The translations under genes were made by a program, and so were the position numbers. A DNA stretch of 27,253 bases from DATAVB01 sp040414495. Its GTDB lineage: Bacteria > Actinomycetota > Actinomycetes > Mycobacteriales > QHCD01. Under the pieces are notes generated by a model. It did not search any database and was not told where the DNA came from. It saw only the letters and a list, made by a program, of their open reading frames with translations. Location of the stretch: contig JBEDUI010000277.1 of assembly GCA_040414495.1 (NCBI GenBank), forward strand, positions 1 to 27,253, read 5' to 3'. The stretch's first letter is position 1, and each line of letters opens with the position of its first letter. Below are positions 8,075 to 15,261 of this stretch, piece after piece.

Positions 8075-8975
8075 TGCCGCTGTCCTTTCGTCGCACCAGC
8101 AATGCGGCCGCCGAGAAGGCCAACGTGATGACGAACAGCACGGTGGACAGGCTCGCCGCATAACCCCATTCCTGGCCCTGGAACGCGACGCCGATCATCC
8201 GCAGCACCGGCACCTGGGTCGCATTGTCTGGGCCGCCCTGCGTCACGAGGTACGCGGCGAATCCGTACTGCAGCACCGAGATCGTCGCGAGGAAGAACAA
8301 CAGCCGGATCTGGCGGGCCAACAGCGGCAGGTCGATACTGATGAACCGGCGCAGCCGCCCCGCGCCATCCAAGGCAGCCGCCTCGAAGAGCTCGGCCGGA
8401 ATGTTCTGCAGCTGTGACAGGAAGATCAGGAACGGCAGCGACGCGATCCACGGAAAGCCGATCGCCAGCAGTGCGTACAGCGCCGTATGCGGTTCCCCGA
8501 CCCAGTTGTGTGACAGCGAGCCGAGCCCGATCGCCTTGAGAAACCGGTTGATCACGCCGTTGTTGGGGTCGTACATGAACGACCACACCAACACTGTGAC
8601 TACGCCGGGAAAGGCCATCGGGGCGATCAACAGCGTACGAAATACGAACTGCGCCCGCTCACTGCGCAGCGAGATCACCAGTTCCGCCGCCAACATCGGC
8701 AGCGCCCACATCACGGTCACGCCAACCGCGAAAATGATTCCCAGATTCTTGAACGACCTCCACCACAATTCGTCGGAGGCCATTTCGCGGTAATTCGCCA
8801 GGCCGACGAATGGCGACGAGAATCCCGGCCGCCAGTCGTAGAACGAATGGAAGATGCCGCTGATCGCCGGGTAGTACGCGAACGCGACCAGCACGGCGAA
8901 AGTCGGCAGCAGAACAAGATACGGCTGCCATACGAATCGACGTCGACGATGACTTCTCAAGTTGTTCGCAACCAT
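8058..8975 (-). CDS. Carbohydrate ABC transporter permease, MalF/CUT1-like
   Basis: The 305-residue integral membrane protein begins MVANNLRSHRRRRF, then YLVLLPTFAVLVAFAYYPAI as the first helix. The EAA loop reads ELFEAAALDGAGRLRRFISI, the expected permease contact with an ABC ATPase. It forms the inner-membrane channel together with the MalG-like partner downstream. It is the first gene of the minus-strand transport set and is divergent from the IclR gene with a 243-bp gap. The Shine-Dalgarno sequence is weak (purine-rich GGACGGACGGACG several bases upstream), but no better start is seen and the N-terminus looks normal for the family. Confidence 0.92.
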   Translation of the reverse strand: MVANNLRSHRRRRFVWQPYLVLLPTFAVLVAFAYYPAISGIFHSFYDWRPGFSSPFVGLANYREMASDELWWRSFKNLGIIFAVGVTVMWALPMLAAELVISLRSERAQFVFRTLLIAPMAFPGVVTVLVWSFMYDPNNGVINRFLKAIGLGSLSHNWVGEPHTALYALLAIGFPWIASLPFLIFLSQLQNIPAELFEAAALDGAGRLRRFISIDLPLLARQIRLLFFLATISVLQYGFAAYLVTQGGPDNATQVPVLRMIGVAFQGQEWGYAASLSTVLFVITLAFSAAALLVRRKDSGNVASL

Positions 8976-9002
8976 GACAGCGTCCGTCCGTCCGAACTAC
9001 AT

Positions 9003-9018
9003 GATTCCGTTATGAATC
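9003..9018. promoter_or_regulatory. Candidate operator: GATTC-N6-GAATC
   Basis: An inverted repeat with 5-bp arms and a 6-bp spacer lies 28-43 bp upstream of the first permease start, in the divergent promoter region shared with the IclR gene. Size and position suit a repressor site over the permease promoter. The arms are short, so chance occurrence is possible. Confidence 0.3.
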
Positions 9019-9181
9019 CAGGCCAGGTTCGGCGCTTCGGTGGGCAAGTTCGCATGCATGAACGCAGGTTCTAGTCAGCGTGATCGGGGTCCTGGTAGAT
9101 GTCAATCTGGGTGCCCTGATGCGGCCAACGGCGCCGATCCGAGACCGAACGGCGCGTAATATCCCCGCACGAATCGGTTCG

Positions 9182-9195
9182 ATATGCCGGCGTAT
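9182..9195. promoter_or_regulatory. Candidate IclR autoregulatory site (imperfect 14-bp palindrome flanked by GGTTCGA copies)
   Basis: ATATGCCGGCGTAT is a palindrome with one mismatched pair, 24-37 bp upstream of the GTG at 9219. Two copies of GGTTCGA flank it, at 9176 and 9196, 20 bp apart, so the same face of the helix would be presented. IclR-family proteins commonly repress their own gene from such a site next to the divergent promoter. Binding by this particular protein is inference. Confidence 0.4.
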
Positions 9196-9218
9196 GGTTC
9201 GAGGGAGAGTCTCCTCAC

Positions 9219-10013
9219 GTGGAAGGCAAGCATGTGGCCGAGTCGGTGAAATCAGCCGAGCGCGCGCTGCGCATCATTGAATTGTTGACCGAGGACGGGC
9301 CGCTGGACTTCCCGGCGATCTGTGATCGGCTTCAACTGCCCAAGAGCAGCGCACACGCGCTGCTCGCAACCATGCGCGACATGGGGTTTTTGCATCTGGA
9401 CGAGGCGTCGCGTCGGTACGGCCTCGGTCCACGGCTCTGGGAGGCCGGCCAGGCCTACATCGACACGCTCGATATCGCTGGGCTGGCAAAGCCGTTCATG
9501 CGTCGGGTGCGCGATCAGCTCGGCGAGACCGTGCAACTGGCGATTCTGGACGGGATCGAGAATGTGTACGTGGGGAAATTGGAGACCGATCACGCGCTGC
9601 AGTTGGTCAGCCGGCTCGGATCCCGGTTGCCGGCCTACACCACCGGCCTCGGCAAAGCCTTGCTCGGCGGGCTCTCCGACTCCGAGGTGTTGAGTCGGCT
9701 CGAAGGTGTCAAGATGCTCCGATTCACCCCGCAAACAATTACCGAACCGCGGAAACTGCTGACCGAGCTGGCGAAAATCCGACGCCGCGGATATGCGACC
9801 GACACCGGCGAATACACCGCCGGCGTCTATTGCGTCGCGGCGCCGATTCGTGGTCCACACGGGACCATCGCCGCGATGAGCGTGTCGATACCCGATGTCC
9901 GGGTCACCCCGGCCATACGCCGCAATGCCGCACAGGTGCTGATTGCCGAGACCTCCGCGCTGTCCGACCACATGTCGGGCGGTGCCCGATCGAGGAGCGC
10001 GAGCGCAATATGA
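9219..10013 (+). CDS. IclR family transcriptional regulator
   Basis: The 264-residue protein has an N-terminal winged helix-turn-helix (about 8-70: SAERALRIIELLTEDGPLDF, then LPKSSAHALLATMRDMGFL) and a C-terminal effector domain with the family pattern QLAILDGIENVYVGKLE, LPAYTTGLGKALL and GYATDTGEYTAGVYCVAAPI. Effectors in this family are usually small organic acids or sugar-catabolism intermediates. Start choice is between GTG at 9219 (GAGGGAG about 11 bases upstream) and the in-frame GTG at 9234 (GGAAGG 7 bases upstream); the shorter form has the better spacing. The gene is divergent from the ABC importer and overlaps the decayed dehydratase gene by 4 bp (ATGA), so it probably once controlled both. 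Confidence 0.92.
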   Translation: MEGKHVAESVKSAERALRIIELLTEDGPLDFPAICDRLQLPKSSAHALLATMRDMGFLHLDEASRRYGLGPRLWEAGQAYIDTLDIAGLAKPFMRRVRDQLGETVQLAILDGIENVYVGKLETDHALQLVSRLGSRLPAYTTGLGKALLGGLSDSEVLSRLEGVKMLRFTPQTITEPRKLLTELAKIRRRGYATDTGEYTAGVYCVAAPIRGPHGTIAAMSVSIPDVRVTPAIRRNAAQVLIAETSALSDHMSGGARSRSASAI

Positions 10014-10597
10014 AGATCGCGCTCGGCAATCACCCGCGCGGTCGCCGCGGCGATCGACGACTATCTCGGCCAACGCCTGGTCGGCGAGGACGCATTCGCC
10101 ACCGAAAAGTCGTACGACATGGCGGTGCGCATGTGCACGCCATTCGGAGCCGCCGGACTTGCCTCGTTCGCGGTGAGCGCCATCGACCTGGCACTGCGGG
10201 GCCTCATGGGCCTTTGAATCGGCCGGTTTACGAATTGCTCGGTAGGGCCCGCGATTCGCTGCTTTGTTATGGGACCGGTGCCGATACGGATTGGTATACC
10301 GAATTGGACTTCATCGCGGTGAAACTGGCCTGCCCGTATGGCCCAGCTGACGGCTACGACGCTCTGCGGAAAAATGTGGAATTGGTCCGCCGCATCCGCG
10401 AACAGGTCGGAAACGAGGTCGAGATCATGCTCGACCGCTGGATGGCATTCGACGTCGACTGCACGGTGCTGCTGGCCGAGGCGTTGCGGCCTTCGAACGT
10501 ATGGGGGTTCCCGGTGCCGGGGGTCAGCTCGTCCCGTACGCAGCGCCTGGCTTCGGTATGCCACTACCCTAGCTGGTTTGGCGGCTCACCCGGTTAA
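10010..10597 (+). pseudogene. Decayed enolase-superfamily sugar-acid dehydratase (L-rhamnonate dehydratase-like)
   Basis: The ATG at 10010 overlaps the IclR stop (ATGA) and gives MKI, the usual start of this family. Homologous sequence then appears in the next frame from 10029 (AVAAAIDDYLGQRLVGEDAF ... ASFAVSAIDLALRGLMG) up to a TGA at 10215. It continues in the original frame from about 10214 (LNRPVYELLGRARDSLLCYG, KLACPYGPADGYDALRKNVE, EIMLDRWMAFDVD). The pieces match, in order, the capping domain and first barrel strands of rhamnonate/mannonate-type dehydratases, including the Asp of the LD-x-WM motif that binds the metal. About 40-60 N-terminal capping residues are missing, and after about 10500 the similarity stops, so the remaining metal ligands and catalytic base are absent. 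Two frame changes and two deletions make it non-functional. Confidence 0.8.
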
Positions 10598-10930
10598 GTA
10601 ATCGCTACTCGCGAGTCCCAGCGCACAGTTCACTCGGTGGCAACGCGGATGGTTGGCCGCGGCAGCATCGTGCCCGGCCTTCCCGGCGGGCTTAGGGATC
10701 GGGGTTAGCCAGGTAGAGGAATTTGAGCGCGACCGCTGCCCTATCCGGTGGTCTCGCGGACATACCCCGCACTCCTCACCAGCAATCCGGTCGATAGGTC
10801 GCGACAATTTCACCACCGGGCTGGATCGCTTATGTGGCGCGGATTGTGACGTGTCGGTGACCAGAAGTAATTCTTTTGTTGGGGTCGTTCTGGGCCAGGT
10901 TTTGTCGGTGGGTGGTTCTAGAGTTTGGGT
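10598..10930 (+). other. Intergenic stretch with no supported gene
   Basis: No open frame here has protein-like sequence. The only small structure noted is ACTCGCGAGT, a 10-bp palindrome at 10607. It probably contains the end of the decayed dehydratase gene, degraded beyond recognition, and the promoter of the HNH gene, which could not be placed. Confidence 0.4.
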
Positions 10931-12265
10931 ATGAGCAGCGCGACGCCTTTTGACCCGGATCCGATGGAGGATCTTCTGGGGTTGATGGAGGCTGTCGCGG
11001 ATCGGTTCGATAAGCATGAGTTATGGCGCTCGCGCGGTCCGAAGTTGGCCGATGCGGCGGAACGATATGAACGGGTGGTGAGGCGGTTCGAATTCGGTCG
11101 GCTCCGGTTCGTTTCTGAGTGTGCTGTGCACGATGTGGCCGGGCAGGAAGCTGGATTATCGACCGAGGCGTTTTTGCAGGCCCGGCTGCGGTTGTCGCCG
11201 GCTGAGGCGAAGGCGCGAGTCCGCTCGGCGCGGGAATTAGTCAGCTCGGTCAGTATTTCGGGTGAGATGGTCGAGCCGGAATTGCCGGCCACCGCTGCCG
11301 CTGCCTCCGAAGGCGCACTGTCTGTGGAGCATGTCGGGGTGATCGGTCAGGCGATGAAGCAGTTGCCGCCGACAGTCGGTATGCGGCAGCGAGCCGAGGC
11401 CGAGGAATTCCTCGCCGAACAATCCCGGGAAATGGCCCCCAACCGCGTCCGTATATTAGCCCGTCGATTGCACGCGGTGCTCGATCCGGACGGCACCCTC
11501 GACGAGGACAAGCCTGACCGCCGCGAACTCATCTTCCGGCGTGACGTGGGTGGCATGGACTACATACGCGGCCGGCTCGACGCTGAGGCCTCCGCCACCG
11601 TCCAAGCCGCCCTCGGGGCGTACGCCCAACCCCAAGCCGCCCAAGACGGCGTGCCCGACACCCGATCCCGCAGCCGACGCACGGCCGACGCCCTCGTCAA
11701 GATGTGCGACCGTGCCCTCGCCGGCGGTGATCTGCCGGCAGTAGGCGGGGAAAAACCGCAAGTCACCGTGACGATCGCCCTCGATGACCTACGCGGCAAG
11801 CAAACTGACGCGACGTTGCGGCGGACCGGCACCGGAACGCTCGGCACCGGAGCGGCGATTACCGCCGGAGCCGCCCGCCGGATCGCCTGCGATGCAGCCG
11901 TTATTCCGATCGTGCTCGGATCTCAAAGCGAGCCGTTGGATATCGGCCGGGCCACCCGAACAATTCCGACGGGAATTCGACGCGCCGTCGTAGCCCGCGA
12001 CATCGGCTGCGTACATCCCGGCTGCACAGCACCCGCCGCCTGGTGCCAGACACATCACGTCAAACACTGGGCCAACGGCGGACCCACATCTTTAGACAAT
12101 CTCGTGCTGCTATGCCATAGCCATCACTGGATCGTGCATCACGAGGGTTGGCAAATCGCGTTTCTCGGCGGAATTCCGCACGTCATCCCGCCACCGATCG
12201 TTGACCCGTCGCAACAACCGAGGCGCAACACGATGCACAACCAACCCGGCCTGCCCAGCGGATAA
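10931..12265 (+). CDS. DUF222/HNH endonuclease domain protein (13E12 repeat family)
   Basis: The ATG at 10931 is chosen over an in-frame TTG two codons earlier. The 444-residue protein has a helical DUF222 region (about 40-330: FLQARLRLSPAEAKARVRSA, then RRLHAVLDPDGTL and GRLDAEASATVQAALGAYA). A C-terminal HNH module follows (about 358-412: CVHPGCTAPAAWCQTHHVKH, then WANGGPTSLDNLVLLCHSHH). Its Cys pair, HH, Asn and final HSHH residues form the usual zinc/metal site. These proteins occur in many copies in actinobacteria, and in Mycobacterium tuberculosis are part of the REP13E12 repeats used by prophage phiRv1 as attachment sites. Biological role is unresolved; DNA nicking or cleavage is the family expectation. 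It stands alone, between a pseudogene and an ECF sigma gene. Confidence 0.9.
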   Translation: MSSATPFDPDPMEDLLGLMEAVADRFDKHELWRSRGPKLADAAERYERVVRRFEFGRLRFVSECAVHDVAGQEAGLSTEAFLQARLRLSPAEAKARVRSARELVSSVSISGEMVEPELPATAAAASEGALSVEHVGVIGQAMKQLPPTVGMRQRAEAEEFLAEQSREMAPNRVRILARRLHAVLDPDGTLDEDKPDRRELIFRRDVGGMDYIRGRLDAEASATVQAALGAYAQPQAAQDGVPDTRSRSRRTADALVKMCDRALAGGDLPAVGGEKPQVTVTIALDDLRGKQTDATLRRTGTGTLGTGAAITAGAARRIACDAAVIPIVLGSQSEPLDIGRATRTIPTGIRRAVVARDIGCVHPGCTAPAAWCQTHHVKHWANGGPTSLDNLVLLCHSHHWIVHHEGWQIAFLGGIPHVIPPPIVDPSQQPRRNTMHNQPGLPSG

Positions 12266-12311
12266 CCCCACGCCAACGAGGAGCGAGCGCCGGCGGGGGG
12301 TGCGAAGGAAA

Positions 12312-12441
12312 GGTGCCGAATTTGGCTTGCCCGGCGGCCCACAGGAGGCACGAGCGTCGGCGCGGGGCTGGCCGGATGCCAGGCAGCGGGCGCGGGCTTT
12401 GGACGAGCTGCGCGGTCGCGGTGCCGACTTTGGCATGCCCG
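12312..12441 (+). repeat. Imperfect direct repeat pair, 108 bp apart
   Basis: Two 22-bp segments, starting at 12312 and 12420, differ at only two positions (core GTGCCGAmTTTGGCwTGCCC). Each is preceded by a related GAGCG-y-CGGCG segment (12285 and 12352), though at different distances. The offset of 108 bp is 36 codons, and in one frame both read GA(E/D)FG(L/M)P. This could be the trace of a partial duplication after the HNH gene or a degenerate coding repeat. The segment 12266-12500 otherwise holds no supported gene. Confidence 0.45.
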
Positions 12442-12510
12442 CTGACAGTCTTACTCCGGATCGGAGCATATGCCGTATTAATCCCATCGGATAACGCCCG
12501 TTGATCGGCC

Positions 12511-12537
12511 TGTCACATCGTTCCGGTTTGATCGGTC
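12511..12537 (+). promoter_or_regulatory. ECF41-type promoter in front of its own sigma gene
   Basis: TGTCACA at 12511-12517 is the published -35 signature of ECF41 sigma factors; their -10 signature is CGTC. Here CGGTC stands at 12533-12537 after a 15-base spacer, close to that signature. The element ends 26 bases before the ATG of the ECF41-like gene, leaving space for a short leader with the GAGG ribosome-binding site. It indicates positive autoregulation. The -10 match is imperfect. Confidence 0.6.
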
Positions 12538-12563
12538 AGTGCAGTGAGGCACGCGAGGCGAGG

Positions 12564-13442
12564 ATGGGACCGATGAACGAGAACGAGTTTCTGGCGGAAC
12601 GTTTCGAGGAGCACCGTACGCACCTGCGCGCGGTGGCCTACCGGATGCTCGGATCGCTCACCGAAGCCGACGATGCCGTGCAGGACGCGTGGCTGCGGGT
12701 CAGCCGCGCCGGCACGGAGGGCGTGGAAAACCTCGGCGGCTGGCTCACCACGATCGTGGCCCGGGTTGCGTTGAACATGCTGCAGTCACGCAAATCCCGG
12801 CGCGAAGAGACGTACGACGACCACCTACCTGATCCGATCATCAGCAACGAGGATCCGGAAAACGAAGCCATGCTCGTCGACTCGGTCGGGCTGGCAATGC
12901 TGGTGGTGCTCGAGGCGTTGGCGCCGGGCGAGCGGTTGGCGTTCGTGCTGCACGACATGTTCGCGGTCCCGTTCGCCGACATCGCGTCCATTTTGGACAC
13001 CACTCCGGCCGCAGCCCGGCAACTCGCCAGCCGCGCCCGCCGCCGGGTGCAGGGCACGACCGCGCCGCCGGAAGCCGACCTGACCCGGCAACGGGAAGTC
13101 GTCGACGCATTTCTCGCCGCGTCCCGCGACGGCGATTTCGAGGCGTTGGTATCCGTCCTCGACCCCGACGTGGTGCTGCGCGCGGACGCCGGCGCCGCGA
13201 TGGGCGGCCTGCAGCTGGTCCGTGGCGCCGCGGCCGTGGCCAACCGGGCGCTGACCTTCGCGCGGGCCGCGCAAAGGCCGCACCAGCCGGTTCTCGTCAA
13301 CGGCTCGGCCGGGCTCATCACACTGTCCGACGGTCAGGCGATCGGCATTATGGGCTTCACCATTGTCGACGGGCGGATTCGGGAAATCGACATTTTCGCT
13401 GACCCGGAGCGGGTCCGCCAACTGAACCTGACCATCGGTTAG
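12564..13442 (+). CDS. ECF sigma factor, ECF41/SigJ-like, with C-terminal SnoaL-like domain
   Basis: The 292-residue protein has sigma region 2 at about 10-80 (LRAVAYRMLGSLTEADDAVQ, DAWLRVSR), sigma region 4 at about 110-165 (PGERLAFVLHDMFAVPFADI, then RQLASRARRRVQG), and a SnoaL/NTF2-like C-terminal domain at about 175-285. In ECF41 proteins this extra domain replaces an anti-sigma factor, activating or inhibiting the sigma part through short motifs. Here the usual DGGGR-like segment reads RADAGAA and the terminal NPDKL-like segment reads ADPERV, so both are diverged. ATG 12564 (GAGG 5 bases upstream) and ATG 12573 (GAGG 9 bases upstream) are both possible starts. No carboxymuconolactone decarboxylase, oxidoreductase or epimerase partner gene, the usual ECF41 target, is adjacent. 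Confidence 0.92.
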   Translation: MGPMNENEFLAERFEEHRTHLRAVAYRMLGSLTEADDAVQDAWLRVSRAGTEGVENLGGWLTTIVARVALNMLQSRKSRREETYDDHLPDPIISNEDPENEAMLVDSVGLAMLVVLEALAPGERLAFVLHDMFAVPFADIASILDTTPAAARQLASRARRRVQGTTAPPEADLTRQREVVDAFLAASRDGDFEALVSVLDPDVVLRADAGAAMGGLQLVRGAAAVANRALTFARAAQRPHQPVLVNGSAGLITLSDGQAIGIMGFTIVDGRIREIDIFADPERVRQLNLTIG

Positions 13443-13491
13443 GACGTAAGCCCACACCGGAATTAGCGCCCGCGCCCAATAACTGTCCACC

Positions 13492-13505
13492 GGGACGAAG
13501 GACCC
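13492..13505 (+). promoter_or_regulatory. DevR/OsdR (DosR)-like box upstream of the MshC-like gene
   Basis: GGGAC-GAAG-GACCC is a near-palindrome resembling the GGGAC-N4-GTCCC core of the DosR/DevR box of hypoxia and redox regulons in actinobacteria. It lies 36-49 bp upstream of the ATG at 13541, a typical activator position for a short leader or leaderless transcript; the start has no clear Shine-Dalgarno sequence. In a GC-rich genome a chance match is possible. Confidence 0.4.
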
Positions 13506-13540
13506 TACGGCACCCCGGACTTCCTTGCCAGACTGGGCAA

Positions 13541-14662
13541 ATGGGAACGACGCTACGCACGCCGCCCCGGCCGCTGCGGCTCGGTAATGCCGCCACGCCG
13601 GCGGTCGGTCGGGCCCGCATGTACGTCTGCGGCATCACGCCGTACGACGTCACACATCTGGGCCACGCCTCGACGTTCATCTGGGCCGACGCCGCGGACA
13701 AGGTCCTCTCCTGGGCCGGCAATACGGTGACCGTGGCCCGCAATGTCACCGATGTCGACGACGTGCTCTATGACGAGGCCCGCCGTCACGGGCAGGACGC
13801 GACCCTGTTCGGAGCGGTGCAGCGGGCCAAGTTCGAGGCGACGATGAGCACGCTGCGGGTCCGCACGCCGAACCTGCAACCGACTGCGGCACAGGCGATC
13901 GGGCACGTTATCCAACTCGGAGCGACGCTGCTGCGCACCGATCACGCCTACACGCGAGGTGGCACCGTCTATGCCCGTACCGCCCACGCCGCGGAGAAAG
14001 CTGGACTCGATCACGACACCGCGCTGGCCTGCGCCGCCGAGTACCACGACCAGCCGGACGATCCGAACAAGGACGATCCGCTCGACGTCGCGGTGTGGCG
14101 TCAGACGACCGACAACGAGGTGAGTTGGCCGAGCCCGTGGGGACCGGGCCGGCCCGGCTGGCACGCCGAATGCGCGGCGATGGTGCTCGCATTGTTCGGC
14201 ACGGGCGTGGATATCCACGGTGGCGGGGCGGATCTGACGTACCCGCACCACGCCTGCGAAGCCGCTCTGGCCGAGGCCGCGACCGGGGTGGCGCCGTTCG
14301 CGCGGTCCTGGCTGCGGGCCGGCGTCGTGGCCCTCGACGGGGAGAAAATGGCCAAATCCACCGGCAATCTCGTATTGGTCGAGGCCCTGCTGCGGACGTA
14401 CTCCCCCGCCGCGATACGGATGTTGTGTCTGAACCGGCCCCGGATGGAGCCCTGGTCCTATACGCCGGATCTGCTCGAGCAGGCGGCCGCGACGTTGGAT
14501 GATTTGTACGCGGCGGCGGCCAAACCCGGGCCGGCGCATGTAGCCGACGCGCTGGCCGATGCGCTGCTCACCGATCTGGATGTCCCGGCGGCGATCACTA
14601 TCGGCCTCCGCGAAGGCGGCGCGACCGCACGGGCTCTGATCGACATTCTCGCGTTGAGCTAA
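13541..14662 (+). CDS. MshC-like cysteine ligase (cysteinyl-tRNA synthetase paralogue of the mycothiol-enzyme type)
   Basis: The 373-residue protein has the class I nucleotide-binding signature HLGH (39-42) within MYVCGITPYDVTHLGHAST, which is the MshC form rather than the CysRS form (CGPTVYD). Cys30, Cys211 (GPGRPGWHAECAAM) and His236 (GGGADLTYPHHA) occupy the zinc/cysteine-recognition positions, and KMAKS (269-273), in DGEKMAKSTGNLVLV, stands for KMSKS. MshC activates Cys with ATP and couples it to the amino group of GlcN-inositol in mycothiol synthesis. This copy is shorter than typical MshC (about 410 residues) and diverged in the middle, and it has no tRNA anticodon-binding domain. It may be a second, specialised paralogue using another amine acceptor. 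It follows the ECF41-like gene by 98 bp and is convergent with the TetR gene (11-bp gap). Confidence 0.8.
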   Translation: MGTTLRTPPRPLRLGNAATPAVGRARMYVCGITPYDVTHLGHASTFIWADAADKVLSWAGNTVTVARNVTDVDDVLYDEARRHGQDATLFGAVQRAKFEATMSTLRVRTPNLQPTAAQAIGHVIQLGATLLRTDHAYTRGGTVYARTAHAAEKAGLDHDTALACAAEYHDQPDDPNKDDPLDVAVWRQTTDNEVSWPSPWGPGRPGWHAECAAMVLALFGTGVDIHGGGADLTYPHHACEAALAEAATGVAPFARSWLRAGVVALDGEKMAKSTGNLVLVEALLRTYSPAAIRMLCLNRPRMEPWSYTPDLLEQAAATLDDLYAAAAKPGPAHVADALADALLTDLDVPAAITIGLREGGATARALIDILALS

Positions 14663-14673
14663 TTCGCCTTTAA

Positions 14674-15261
14674 CTAGTGGGCTTTGAACGCATCCCAGAC
14701 CACGTCCACGGTCCGCTCCATCGCCGATGGCGGCGGCGTCTTGCCGGTGGTCAGCCATCGGAACACCACCGACCCCAGCGTCAGGTCCAACATCATCGTG
14801 GCGTCGGTATCGGCCCGCAGCACGCCGTCCGCGACCGCGTCCTCGATGATGGCGGCCAGCACGCTGCGACGTGGACCGGCCACCCGATCCTGCACCAGCT
14901 GGGTCAATCCGGGATCGGCGTGCATTTCGGCCAACAATATAATCACGGTCGCGCCCAGCGGCGGGGTGACCAGTTCGGTCGCGACCTGCCGGACCAGCCG
15001 GCGCAGGTCGGCCCGCGGATCGGCGGTACGCCGGATCGTGGCCGGCGGCGCCAGCCGCGCCATCGCGTCCACCACCAGCTCGGCCTTCGAGGGCCAGCGG
15101 CGGTAGACCGTGGGCTTGCCCACCCCGGCCCGGGCCGCTACCCCGCCGATGGTCAGCTGGGTGAAACCCACCTCGCCCAGCAATTCGACCACCGCGTCAA
15201 GGATGGCGCGCTCGGCGGCCTCGTCCCGGGGCCGGCCCGGCCGGCGAGGTGCTGATGTCAT
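14674..15261 (-). CDS. TetR family transcriptional regulator
   Basis: The 195-residue protein has the N-terminal helix-turn-helix of TetR repressors (about 9-60: RPRDEAAERAILDAVVELLG, then LTIGGVAARAGVGKPTVYRR, WPSKAELV) and an all-helical ligand domain. Its ATG overlaps the stop of the membrane-protein gene (ATGA, 4 bp), so it is the second gene of a two-gene operon and is translationally coupled. It probably represses the promoter at 16369-16397, which carries an inverted repeat over the -10 element, in response to a compound exported or sensed through the membrane protein. Confidence 0.93.
   Translation of the reverse strand: MTSAPRRPGRPRDEAAERAILDAVVELLGEVGFTQLTIGGVAARAGVGKPTVYRRWPSKAELVVDAMARLAPPATIRRTADPRADLRRLVRQVATELVTPPLGATVIILLAEMHADPGLTQLVQDRVAGPRRSVLAAIIEDAVADGVLRADTDATMMLDLTLGSVVFRWLTTGKTPPPSAMERTVDVVWDAFKAH

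Noticed and set aside
12201..12494. 97-codon frame containing GAEFGLP and GADFGMP peptide repeats
   Set aside because: It overlaps the end of the HNH gene and has no convincing start; the repeat is recorded as DNA repeat only.
13553..14758. 401-codon minus-strand open frame opposite the MshC-like gene
   Set aside because: Arg/Gly/Pro/Val/Ile-rich, domainless translation; it is the GC-driven antisense shadow of a well-supported gene.
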